A stretch of 64,000 nucleotides of DNA from Mesorhabditis belari (Eukaryota; Nematoda; Chromadorea; Rhabditida; Rhabditidae), in assembly GCA_958450365.1 (NCBI GenBank), contig CAUEEP010000895.1, positions 599,001-663,000 on the forward strand, in the 5' to 3' direction. The stretch's first letter is position 1, and every line of letters starts with the position of its first letter. The position numbers were made by a program, and so were the translations under genes. The notes beneath the pieces were generated by a model. It was not told the origin of the DNA and made no database searches. It saw only the letters and a program-made list of their open reading frames with translations. Shown here piece after piece: positions 23,088 through 34,240 of the stretch.

Positions 23088-25307
23088 TTAAATAATCAAC
23101 TTGTTTGAGGGATAATAATGATTGGCGACGAATTCGGTTATTGGGTCTCCATTTGAATCAAAGAGGAATTCCTGGAATTTTCTGATTAAGTCTAGATTCT
23201 AACTCTAAATTATCATAATCCCTTAAACCGACCTTGAAACATGTTTTGCACAAAAATCCGGGTGATTGAGGTAAGAGGTCACATGATTCGACGGCCATTC
23301 TAGAATAATATCATAGTTAAATGTCTGATCTAGCATTACATCTAACATATCTAGTGTAAATTACGATAAAAAAAACTCACGCAGCTGGGTATTTCTTACA
23401 TCCAATGCAAATCAGATCACCGCCTTTCTCGAAAGCGACGAGTGGATATCTAAATAGAGCATTAGTTGTAGTTAAAATTAAACAAACAAGTAAACCTTGT
23501 AATATCTTGTTCATCAAACGCGGAAAGCATTCGCAAATCGTGAAAGATCATCAAATGCTCACACTCACCCGAATGCACCATCACATAGGGTTGCCCGAGT
23601 CTGGAAATTGTGAAGGTAACTGATAGCAATTATTCACATTGTATTACATTTCCTTTCTGCTGTTGCAATTATTATAATAGCAATTACACCTTGATCGATT
23701 GAAATTTAATATTTTCTTATCGGAGTACTGTTTAACTTTAATCTTGGCTACAATCTTAAAATTAAAGCATTTCTTTTAGTAAAATCCCCAACCTCAGCTT
23801 GAGATCCTTGAAACAGATACCATCAATCGTTTGCACTTTTGTTTCCCCGAAAGACGCCTTATCCTTAGCCATGAAAGCACGAATGGGTCTAAACACTTAG
23901 ATATTTGTGGTGATGCAAAAAAAAAACTCACTCAGAAATATCGATAGTCTCTTTATCATCAGGATCAATGTAAAAAGTGTCGTGGATGAAGATAAATGAT
24001 GATGGATAAAGTAGAAGATGAGCCTAAAAGAGAACATTAAGATGCTGTTAATTAGATAAATGTAACAAACTTTATTGTTGATGTCAGGTGGTTCAAGCCA
24101 TTTTCCCTTTTCTAAGTCAACGTGCATATCGCAGGGACAAATCTAAAATTGCAAGTTGAAAAGGATTGAAATGTAAAGCCTAAATTTATTCGGATGCAAA
24201 GCAAAAGCTTACCAAACGCCTTCTAAAGTCGAGCAATGTCGTCGAGCCTCGTATCACCATTTTCACGGCTGGTCGGAGCTGAAAACATACAAGTTAGACG
24301 GGTATCTCTGTTTAATATCTCTGTTTTCCTAATTTGGGTCCTACTCACCGCTCTTGGCCTTGTCGGATCCTCACTTCCAATCACTTTGTTGTTTGGAAGT
24401 GGCATCGAGCATGTGATGATGAAGTCCTTTTCGGTATCGGCCAAGATTGAGTTCAAAAAATTGCGCTTTAACTAAAATGAAATCACATAGAAGTTAAATT
24501 TTCCAAAAACCAACCGAGATTCCGTAATCATAGCGATAATATTTTCCATCTTGAAGGAAAAAGCTTTTGCGATTGTAATTCGTCGTTTGTTGCTGTCGTT
24601 TTTTAGCAGTTCTGAAAAAAATAAATTTAAACAGCCGTTTAAAGGGTTTTAGCTTAAAACCTCAAGTAAAATAGGTAAATTCTACGGAAAGCCTTAAAAA
24701 CTTACTGAATGGTGACCAGTTGACACTCTTCGGGAACTTTCTCCAACGAGTTGCCCTCCTCAAAAGTGGTTGCATCGTCGTCGTATTCTGTTCGGCCGTC
24801 GTTTCCTCGTAAATTATCAAGACTAAAATCCCCTGCTAAGTCTTTATTATGTTCAAACTAATATATGTAAACCATGGAACTGTTATCTCTAGGGTGCTAA
24901 CAACCTATTGTCGTTTTTTCTAACCTAAACCCACCTCAAATCATTGGTGATGATCGCTTTCGCCAAGTCCGTTGTGCAATTTGTCAACTCCGCCAAGCGT
25001 TGCGCAATCTGAATGACAAAATTTTGCACGTAAGGATTCGATTTACTTATATCAAATCAAAACTCACTTCATTTGTAGCCAGCTCTTCCTCATTTTCTCC
25101 AAGAGTGTCAAATTGCGAAGACGAAGACATCGCCACTTCCGAGAACTCAGCTTCCATTGATAAACACTAAAAAATTTAATATGGATTGGTTTTTAAAGCT
25201 TCATCTTATAAAGAGATCAGACTTACTTTATCAAGAAAAACCGATAAATCGATCACCGGCGAGATGAACCATTCATCCTCGGAGTGAAAGCGGATGTCCA
25301 TCGACAT
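23088..25307 (-). CDS. SNAPC3: snRNA-activating protein complex subunit 3 (SNAP50)
   Basis: SNAPc binds the proximal sequence element of snRNA (and nematode SL RNA) promoters. About 14 short exons encode roughly 415 residues. The N-terminal third is acidic and poorly conserved (MSMDIRFHSEDEW...). The C-terminal SNAP50 domain is clear: FIFIHDTFYIDP, then RLGQPYVMVHSGECEHLMMF, then YPLVAFEKGGDLICIGCKKYPA. It closes with GFLCKTCFKEFLFDSNGDPI. This reproduces the family's Gly-Tyr-Pro-Tyr block, Cys/His zinc-binding set and terminal Cys-x2-Cys pair. A CTTTCAG acceptor lies 19 nt upstream of the ATG. It is the upstream member of a same-strand pair with GTF3C5. Confidence 0.92.
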
Positions 25308-26124
25308 TTCCCCGTCGTGTTTTTATCTGAAAGCTGAGAATTATAATGGTCAAGAGCAAAAATGAAATACATAAATAGTGTACAATTGTTTAGATTGTTT
25401 AAATTGTTTGTTTTGTTTAGCGAATTGTTTAGATTTTCCTGGGATAAGCGTATTTAAATAGGGCAACGAGGAACTCCTTTTAACACCTAAAAGAGAGGGG
25501 CAGGCTTGAGGTGCTCAAGAGAACACTTTTAAAAATTACTGGGGAAATTATGAAGATAGAGTTCCTACTCAAAGCCTGTAAAAGTGGATGATGGAATGCA
25601 TTTGACCGACAAAGATAAACAAGCAACTTTTTGGATTTTGCATTGACACAAACTTAGTCATAGTCGATCTGCACTAGCCGGGAAAACTCTGACACTTCCA
25701 CTCTTACATCTACGGGGAAAATACTGCTGAGAAAACTGAATAGATTAAGAGATTAAGAGACCTCAAACAAGTGCTTGTTTGAGGTAATCTCTTCATCTTA
25801 ATCTCAAACTTATCAATTTCTTTCTACTCCTTTAAAATATTTCTCCATTAACCAAAAAAAGGTTAGCAAATTTGCCTTTTGAATAATCCACACAATTCTT
25901 CTCACTATAAGGTACACGTTGGGTGAGTCTCAAAAATCACGCAAACACAAACAGATAAGCATGTTTTTCTGTGAGAGAGCGGGGAAGAACCTCCCGAAAT
26001 GCATCAAACTGCAGCCATGATAAGCCACATTCAATCAGCTGCTTGTCTACTTTGTGCCTGTTTATCTGTTTGTCTTCTATTGATTCCTGAGTTTTATTCG
26101 AAAAACTACCTGTAAACTTTTCAG
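25308..26124. other. Divergent intergenic region with strong hairpin
   Basis: Separates SNAPC3 (-) from the Ly6-like gene (+). It contains TGTTTAGATTGTTT low complexity at 25385-25430. An inverted repeat at 25741-25805 is centred on CCTCAAACAAG/CTTGTTTGAGG. No gene seen. Confidence 0.55.
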
Positions 26125-26986
26125 ATGACTTTGAAATCTGTTTTCCTGTTGTTAGGAGTGATCGGCTCAACGTTAGCAATTAGTTGCTATCGAGAAACAG
26201 CTCTACCAACGCTAACAAAGGTAAAAACAAAATCGGTAGATCATCGTAATCGGTAGATCATAAGAATCGTGTTACTTCAAAATTTGAACTTTAGAATATT
26301 GCAAAACTTTCAGATAACACAGTAGATCTGAACAATTCAATAAGAATTTGAATTCAATTTGATTGACCCAGATTTAGGGCGATTCCACGGAATGTGTGCC
26401 TGGATGCGAATTTTGTGTCACTCATCGAATCATCAAAACCTCGGGCGTTCAGGTACAAGTTGAAAAAGATTTGACCTGACCTGACATTTGCACAACAGTA
26501 TCCATTTAGATCGAACGGCACTGCGGTTGCGGTGACTCAAACACACTTCTTGGATCGCTTGTCAACTGCAAGGTTTCTGAAGGAAATCATGGATACTTAA
26601 TCTGACAATAATCTAGGGAGAGGGAGTTTTCCCCTATCAACTAATGGATGCGACAATCACTAAAACATGTTGCCGAGGCGATTTCTGCAACGGGGCTGAG
26701 AGCAGTGAAAGTGTGGCTACAGTAGTGGTGAGTGGATTTGGCCAACGAGTCCTGTAACAAGAGTAAGGAGAAAACAAGAATGCCTGAGAAATGAGTCAAA
26801 ATCTTTGTTCAGGCCACTCAAACAACTACAACGACAACCCTTAAACCAATTGAACTGAAATCTCTCCCACCAATCCCAATCATTGTTCCCACTGTGATCA
26901 CCATTCAACCCGTTCTTCCCGATTCGTCAGTCACTCTGTCAACAATTCTCCCCATTGTCATTGCTTTTATTACTTTGTTTTACTGA
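26125..26986 (+). CDS. Secreted, GPI-type Ly6/three-finger domain protein
   Basis: Five exons (26125-26220, 26378-26452, 26510-26572, 26617-26727, 26813-26986) all join in phase 0 and give 172 residues. A signal peptide (MTLKSVFLLLGVIGSTLAIS) leads into a Cys-rich domain with C-YRET, CVPGCEFC and HCGCG. It ends in the three-finger hallmark TCCRGDFCN. A Thr/Pro-rich linker and a C-terminal hydrophobic segment (LPIVIAFITLFY) at the very end indicate a GPI anchor. The family includes nematode ODR-2/HOT-like surface proteins; the exact member is not recognised. The ATG directly follows a TTTTCAG acceptor, indicating trans-splicing. Confidence 0.85.
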
Positions 26987-27061
26987 ATGTAATCTCGTTT
27001 AAGAACTCTATTTGGTCACACGATCTTTAGATATATATGCCATTTCAAGAACATAAATAAC

Positions 27062-27067
27062 TTTATT
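27062..27067 (-). terminator. Poly(A) signal of eIF2A
   Basis: AATAAA on the minus strand, about 280 nt after the eIF2A stop. Confidence 0.55.
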
Positions 27068-27347
27068 CAAACGGCAAAATCAAGGCATGGCTATAACAAT
27101 GAATGCAAAACAAAAACAATCCAGGACCTCTCCGCCTTAAGACTTAGCCAAATGACAACAGAGCTGCATAGAAAATGACGAAAAAATGCCTATGTATCAC
27201 CGTTCGTAAATTTAAAATTAGCCTAGCATCAAACTTGATACGCTCGGAAAACAAACAATGACAACAACGGAGGGAAAGACTTGCAAAGAACTCTCAAAAA
27301 TTTAAAGTTGTTCCGAAGACATGATCAAAAACAAATAAAAACATCGT

Positions 27348-29875
27348 TTAAGTGGAAAGTTTGAGAGATTCGAGAGCAGCCACAAGTTCACCCTCCTTCT
27401 CGATCTTTTCAAGCTAAATAGTAATAGTAAAATCGAGTTCCGTTTTTCGTCAATCTCACCTGATTTGATTCGAGCTTTTCTCCGCGTTCTTTCTTCACTT
27501 TTAGCTTAGCAATATCATCAATCTAAATGCAATGTTTGCAAAAAGATAGCAAAAAATATTAAAAACCTTTTTTTGCAAGGATCGAATTTTCTTCTCCGAC
27601 TCAGAGAGGACAGTAGTGGGACCTCTATTCTCATTTTTCGAGGCACCAGGTTTCGGATCTAAAAACCATATTGTTGAATTTCAATCATTAACCCAATAAA
27701 AACTTACCAGAAAGATTTCTCAAATGTGGCGGAATATAAGCGGCGGCTTTCTTCAACGCTCCAGCAGCAATTAATCCTTGCGATTCATCACCATTCTTTT
27801 TGAGCATCAGTCCAGCCTTAAGAAAGCCATTCCATTAATCCGTTCAACTTCTTAAACGCACCTGCATCTTTTGATCAGAGGTAAGCTCCTGCACTTTGAA
27901 CTCGTTCAGCTTGCTTTTTAACATGGGTCGGAATTCAACCTAAAATTTTCACTGCTGATTGCGAAAAGCTGCATGAAACTAACCTGCCACAATTCCTCAA
28001 CAGGTGATTGGTAGTGCTTCTCGAATAAAAGCTTTCCGCTGTAGTGCCACAATCTGAAAAGTAACTTATTCGTAACGAAAAAGATTTGAATAACCTGTAA
28101 TTGTTGTCTATGCGAAGACGAGGAGTTGTGGTGGCCGTGATGAAATGGCGTCCGTCGGGAGCCCATTGAAAGAAAGTCGTATTTGGAACATCAATCTAAA
28201 TATCAATAACCTCAACATTTACTTCTACACTTACCGAAATGATCAGTTTTCGCTTTTCGGTATCCCAAAACTCCATTCGTCCCACCGCCTGTAAAATTAA
28301 CAAGTACAAAGTGCAGATACGCTAAATCCTTACTAGATTACCAAATCCGCACACAAGAAGAATGTTGCCAAAGACGTTGTAGTAGATCTCATTACTAAAA
28401 CAGACAGCGATGTTGAAGTGTTTTTTCATCAAAACTCACCGTGGTCCTTCTACCATATCGAAAAAGGGTTCTCCGCGGAAGTTAAAGATTGTGACCTAAA
28501 TTCTTATTAGAAATAAACAACAATATCACCAACTTTTGATGGCATATATCCATAGCAAACAGCAAATTCAACGCTATTTGGGTTCCATTTTACAGCGTAA
28601 ACGGGCCCGTTCTTGGGTAGTGTCACTTGACAGGAGTCTCCTAAAACCAAAAGATATCTTTCGCTTAAAAGCAAGTTCATCACCTGTAATGTTAGCCAGA
28701 TACACGTAGGATTGCCCGTAGTACGATTTGTTGGTTGTGTCGACCTCTACTTGGGCGTGGATCAAGATAGCCGTACCTAAAGAGCTTTAGTTGATATGAC
28801 AGTCAAATTCAAACCTTTGTTGTTCCAAATAAGATTAGCCTTGTCACCATTAAAGAAATTCTTCGTGTTGACGACGGGAAACTTTGCCTCGACGCGTCGA
28901 ATTTGTACGGAAGCGGCCTGAGCCTAAAACGCTCACTATATGGTTCCAAAACATTTTAAAACAAACCCCTTGTGGTGGCGTGAAAATGGCAATGAATTGC
29001 CCAGACCCCGGTGAAAGTGCAAACGTCTCAAACTTCGGGAAAGCTTTTTTGAAGACAAAATGCTCTGGGAACAAGATTTTTGCATGTTAATACGGCAAGA
29101 GATACCCAAATTATCACTGTTGTGAACCAAAAGCTCGCCACCAACTTGTCGCACCATAATCTTTTCGTCGTCGCTGAACACCGGCTTCCAAGTCGCCTGA
29201 GAAGTACGAATGAAATTGTTGAAAGGCGTTTTCTCACCTGTTTTTGAGCGACGAAGTTAGCTACTTGTGACCCATCGGTGGTGCGGTAAATTCTCAAATT
29301 TGGATCGGGTTTCTTATCCTCAGCCTGAAATATTTCCCGACGGTGAGAGTCGACCAAGATGGGACTCCTCTCTACTACATATTTAGATTTATAAACAAAC
29401 ACCAACATCTCCTGCATAAGTGGCATAGGGCTCCCATAGCATGAAGTACGTATCCTTTGGCGAGAAAGCGACAACCATCGTGCGTTTGAGCGGCAATGAA
29501 ACGACTGGCTTGTTTGATTCCAGATCAACGAGCATAGTCCTAAAAACAAATTAAATAAGCCAATTTGATGTTAATTTTTACCTGGTGGTGTCACAGAAGA
29601 GAAAATAGCGGCCATCGTGGCTGTAGTCCAAGACACGACATGGGATTTCTTTTGCGGGTCTAAACAAGCATAAGTAATTTAAAACAAATCATTTTCAAAT
29701 ACATCAAACTTTTGTTCTAGCTAAAAGTGAATAAATATGGCCCTAATAAGGGGTCAAAACTCTAGACCAAAATAAAATACCGATTGTCATCAGGCGGAAA
29801 TTTAGCCGGATTGGTTGCGTTGCCCAAGTAAAGGCCGGTCGACCCACGCGTGGCAATAACTAACGTGTCGGCCAT
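27348..29875 (-). CDS. eIF2A: Translation initiation factor eIF2A
   Basis: About 19 short exons encode a protein near the usual ~570-580 residues. It begins MADTLVIATRGSTGLYLG and runs through a WD40-like propeller. Conserved segments include VFSDDEKIMVRQVGGELLV, FALSPGSGQFIAIFTPPQG, FNFRGEPFF and FQWAPDGRHFITATTTPRLR. DNNYRLWHYSG and AAAYIPPHLRN, the eIF2A signature, follow, and then a Lys/Glu-rich coiled coil. The factor delivers initiator or non-canonical Met-tRNA independently of eIF2 and acts in the cytosol. The ATG lies one nucleotide after a TTTCTTTCCAG acceptor. It is convergent with the Ly6-like gene and divergent from the carrier gene. Confidence 0.95.
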
Positions 29876-30680
29876 CCTGGAAAGAAACACGTTAAGAGTT
29901 ACATATCTTAATACCACGACGAAAAAAAAGCAAAATCTACTTGATACAAGTGCAGTACCGTATTTCCTCTAATAAACAGTGCTTTTGTATAGCCGTATTT
30001 CCTCTAATAAACAGTGCTTTTGAAGCAGTAAATGCAGAAATTTCTGGCTAACAACTGGTAAAACATTCAATAGGTGACAAAAAAGGATATAATCGTTTTT
30101 AACAAATAACTCAATGAATTTCACAATCAAACGGGGCATTTGGGTAGGAAATTCCCCTCTTTTGGGGGCCGTCGTTTGGAAAGCTTAGCGCAAGTTGTAG
30201 TTTATCGGGTCCATGTGGGAGAAAAAAATATAGAATGAGAAAAAACGTAGCCGTCTTGAAATGAAAAACAGAGTTAGGCAAAAAAAAATAACACTTTTTC
30301 AGCGACTTCGGCAATTCTAGTTTTCTAGTCGTGTAAAACGGAAATTTATACCGGGTAAAATTATTGAAAAATTGATATTCAATTCACTCAATCGAATAGC
30401 TTATTCCCTCAAATTTTCTATAAATAAAGGTTTTTTAAAGTTTGTTTCTCTCATTTTCGCAGTTTTCTCTCGTTTTGATTCTCTCAAGCTTTTCATGAAT
30501 CAATTTGTCAAACTTTACTCAAATTCTCAAAAACTTATTCACTAAGCGCTCTTTTTGAGTCCCACCTCATAAAATTCATCGATTTTTTTCCTTGTCCCTG
30601 GCCACGTTTGAGCTTTTGAGATTTTCAGCTTTCATTTGTCGCTGTTCGCATTTAAAATTGTTTTTTTTTATTTAGAGACG
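29876..30680. other. Divergent intergenic region (eIF2A / misc-1)
   Basis: A short direct duplication of GTATTTCCTCTAATAAACAG occurs at about 29958 and 29994, in the style of the TA-flanked MITE ends. The rest is AT-rich with no gene. Confidence 0.55.
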
Positions 30681-32303
30681 ATGAGCGAGAAGAAGACGAT
30701 ACCCAACGCTGTGAAATTCGCTTTCGGTGGTTTGGCTGGGTGAGTTTTTTTGAAATTATAAAGTAAAAAGTTAAAGTTGACTCTTTTAAAAGTAACTTGT
30801 GAAAAGAACATATCTAGTCACATCTTATCTACATCATAGCAATGTTATTTTTTAGAATGGGGGCAACGGTGTTCGTGCAACCGCTCGACTTGGTGAAGAA
30901 TCGAATGCAAATGTCGGGAATCGGCGGGAAAAGTGTGAGTTTTGTTTTTTATAAGCTTAAAAACCTTATTGCTTTAGGAATACACTTCTTCGGCGCACGC
31001 CATAAAGTCGATCATGAAAAACGAGGGACTCTTCGCGCTTTACAATGGTCTTTCGGCCGGCCTCCTTCGACAAGCCACCTACACGACTACTCGACTTGGC
31101 GTTTACACTTGGCTCTTTGAGATGGTCTCTAGGTAAGTGGTTTACATTTAAAAATAAATTTAAATTAAATTCCTGGGCTAACTATGATTTTAGTAAATCT
31201 ACCACAGCTCCATCGTTCTTCACAAAAGCAGGAATTGGTATGGCAGCCGGAGCCGTTGGATCATTTGTTGGAACTCCCGCAGAACTGGCGTTGATTAGGT
31301 GAGCATTGAGAAAATTTGGATTTTGAAAGAATAACTGTCGTTGCCATTGTTCAGAATACTTCAGTGTTTGAAACTTCAACTTTAGAATGACAAGCGATGG
31401 ACGTTTACCAGTCGAGCAACGCCGCAACTACAAAAGCGTATTTGACGCTTTGTTCCGAACAGTGAAAGAGGAAGGAGTGCTTACACTTTGGAGGGTTAGC
31501 TTTAGATTTTGGAATTTTTGCCGATGTAAATGTCATTCAGTCATTTCTATCTTTAATGGATAATTCATAACCTAGTTTTCACTTTCACCTTCTTTCAAAT
31601 ACCGAAAATTCAGGGTTGTGGACCGACGGTGATGCGAGCCATGGTGGTGAACGCCGCTCAACTGTAAGTAACAACTGAGTTATAAATTGTCGTTTGTTTC
31701 TCCTTTTGCTAACAAATAAATTTTAGGGCCACCTATTCACAGGCGAAACAAGCTTTCCTCGACTCGGGATATGTTCAGGTAGAGTCTTTGAACTTTCTAA
31801 AAACCAATGATTTTTAGGACGGAATTTTTTGCCATTTCCTCGCTTCGATGTTATCTGGTTTGGCTACAACAATTGCTTCAATGCCCGTCGATATTGCAAA
31901 GACCAGGTCAGAATTTAATTTTGGTTCTTGAATGTCTCTGCTTCAGAATACAGTCAATGCGGATTATCGATGGAAAGCCGGAGTACAAGAACGCGTTTGA
32001 TGTTTGGGGAAAGGTGAATTTTTACTTTTACGAATTGAACCCAACGACTACAGATTAAATTGGCTTGTAATTCTGACAAAAATTTGCTCGGTTTAATTTT
32101 TTGTTAACAGGCACATGTCAAGAACTTGATTCGTTTTTCTTTAGGTGATCAAGAACGAGGGCGTGCTTGCTTTGTGGAAGGGTTTCACCCCGTACTACTT
32201 CCGTCTCGGTCCACACACGGTCATCACATTCATCTTCCTCGAGCAACTAAACACGGCCTACTACAAATACGTGCTTGGCGTTGAAGGAAAGGCGCTGCTT
32301 TAA
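30681..32303 (+). CDS. misc-1: Mitochondrial 2-oxoglutarate/malate carrier
   Basis: Ten exons (30681-30739, 30856-30934, 30978-31132, 31194-31298, 31386-31494, 31614-31663, 31727-31778, 31818-31906, 31947-32013, 32145-32303) encode a protein near 300 residues. It has three mitochondrial-carrier repeats: QPLDLVKNRM, GTPAELALIRM and MPVDIAKTRI carry the PxDxxK-type motifs. AKFxFGGLAGMGATVF and GLSAGLLRQATYTTTRLGVY are distinctive of the SLC25A11 group (C. elegans MISC-1). It exchanges 2-oxoglutarate for malate across the inner mitochondrial membrane. The start follows TTTATTTAG by 5 nt. Confidence 0.96.
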
Positions 32304-33132
32304 ACGATCGTCGATAGAACAGCCATCCACACCTCAAAAGTATCTCTTCTCTAGTGCGAATTTCTAGTTTCTCCCGTTTGTTAAACTTTGATTGATTGAA
32401 TTGATTTTCAAGTTAAATCCAAGTCAAGTTTTAGAATCACTTTGTCATTTCACCCTTAAATCTTAAGCACTCGATAGAAATGCATTTCCCTTTAATGAAT
32501 CTTATCATTACAACCGAAATTTTGAGTGTGATCCTTTCGTTGCTTTATGAGAAAATTCAATATGTATTGCCGAAAATTGATAGTTCAAGTATTGAAAGAT
32601 AGCATAAATTTTTATATTTTGTCGAAAACTCGAAACATTTTTAAGTTTATTTGTCAAAAGTTTCAGCATTTCTTCACGTTACCGAAACCTCAACCATCAA
32701 AAGATCAAGCCATCAGGGAGTTTCTTCGCGAATAGCATAGATTTCCATTCCCGAGATTTACTCACTGTGTACTCAAACGGGGGATTCTTCAAAGTGTTTG
32801 CCCCTTCTCGAGAATGTTGTGAAAGTAATGAGTCACAAAGAGATGAAAGGATCCTCTCCGCCAAAGAACAAAACCGTGTGCATCCTATTGCCGATGGTTG
32901 CCCGAGCGTCCCTCTCTCCTCTTGATCTTTTCAAAGAGGCTATATCGATAGCCTTGCCTAGCAGCCACCAGATGTTCTCTATTGTGTGCGAAAGCATTCC
33001 AACTTTGGCTACAATTAGTTTTTAACTATTTTCTCTTTTCCTTGATACTCAACAACCTTTATTTACAAAATTCTCGCAACTTATCATTAACCATTTAATT
33101 TTTAGGTACAACTCCAACCCTAGTGTTGTGGG
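32304..33132. other. Gene-free spacer
   Basis: Holds the presumed 3' UTR of misc-1 and upstream DNA of the next gene. ORFs at 32547-32735 and 32798-33025 show no recognisable domain. Confidence 0.5.
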
Positions 33133-33711
33133 ATGTCATCGGGCTCCCCGGGCTCATCGGCCCCGCCGTTGCCCAAACATGGAAATGTGCACAACGCACC
33201 AGGACCACTTGGATGTAAGTTAACGAGCAGATAAATCGAAATCTGGTAAGCATGACTTCATAAACAAATTCTAGGTCGATACACGGATAGTCTGCATCAA
33301 CTCGAGATTCAGCTCGTTTGCCGGGGGGTGCGGGAGAAGACTTTTCTCAAAAGAGGTAACACCGATGTGCATATTCGATTCGATCACATGTAAGAGGGAC
33401 AAATCCTTTACAAAACACACCAAATAATTCAGAAGTCTGAGCGTAACCGTGGAAATATTCGATTTGAACAAGGTGACAAAGGTGAAAACGGTGCATGATC
33501 GACGATATTACGAGGTTTGTGCAATAGCCAGTAACAATTGCAGAATTAAGTTAACACCCGCTTTAAAAACTCAACTCAATTTCAGGTGGATAAATTCCCG
33601 AGCGAGATCATCGACGTGACGTTCAAGCTGAAAAAAGACTGCGTGGTGGTGTTGATAAAGAAGAAAGTCGCCTCGTCATGGGAGGGTTTGATCAGTCAAC
33701 AAGGATTTTAA
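33133..33711 (+). CDS. Small CS-domain protein, CacyBP/SIP-like
   Basis: Four exons (33133-33214, 33275-33389, 33433-33514, 33586-33711) encode about 134 residues. A short Gly/Pro/Ser-rich N-terminus leads to a beta-rich domain (LHQLEIQLVCRG... VHIRFDH... SLSVTVEIFDL...). It ends KLKKDCVVVLIKKKVASSWEGL. This end resembles the CS domain of calcyclin-binding protein (KVKTDTVIILCRKK...RWDYL). The N-terminal dimerisation and C-terminal SGS parts of CacyBP are absent. Likely an HSP90/Siah-adaptor-type CS protein; partners cannot be inferred. A TTTTTAG acceptor lies 28 nt upstream of the ATG. The CS assignment is moderate; p23-like is an alternative. Confidence 0.75.
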
Positions 33712-33970
33712 GCAGCTCTAAAAATCTACTCAAATACAAATGGTCACATTCACTTATCTCGCTTGTTACGGCATGTTGAACCTTATTTTTATTTGCTCGA
33801 TTTCTTCCCTATGGCCGGTATTACTAGAGAAGATTTTGAGGTAGAAAACTACCCAGAATCCCTGACTCATTTTCATCTCATTTCTAGAGCTTTACCCTAA
33901 AAAGTATTAATGTGACATAATGGTATGCAATGAAAATCTCCAATTGACCTCTTTAAATATACCCAATTAC

Positions 33971-33976
33971 AATAAA
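33971..33976 (+). terminator. Poly(A) signal of CS-domain gene
   Basis: AATAAA about 260 nt downstream of the stop. Confidence 0.5.
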
Positions 33977-34240
33977 CTGCCTATTGAATTTCTTTAATTT
34001 ATGAAACTTTTCTTTTTTGCTCTTGAGTTTTAAAATTTATCATTCTTATCAGAGATTAAATATTTTTTGACAAAAACACAAACCTGAACAAATAAATACC
34101 CGATAAATAATAATCACAACAAAGAAATTTGGAAGTAGATTCATATCTTTAAGGCTTCACTTGACTCGTTTTTCTGTAGAGGGTGTAGTTAACTAAAATG
34201 ATAACTAGATTGGCTAAGAAAATTGGGCAAATTACTGTAA

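Noticed and set aside
25741..25805. MicroRNA precursor
   Set aside because: The loop is only about 4 nt and the stem is too short for a typical pre-miRNA; kept only as a hairpin.
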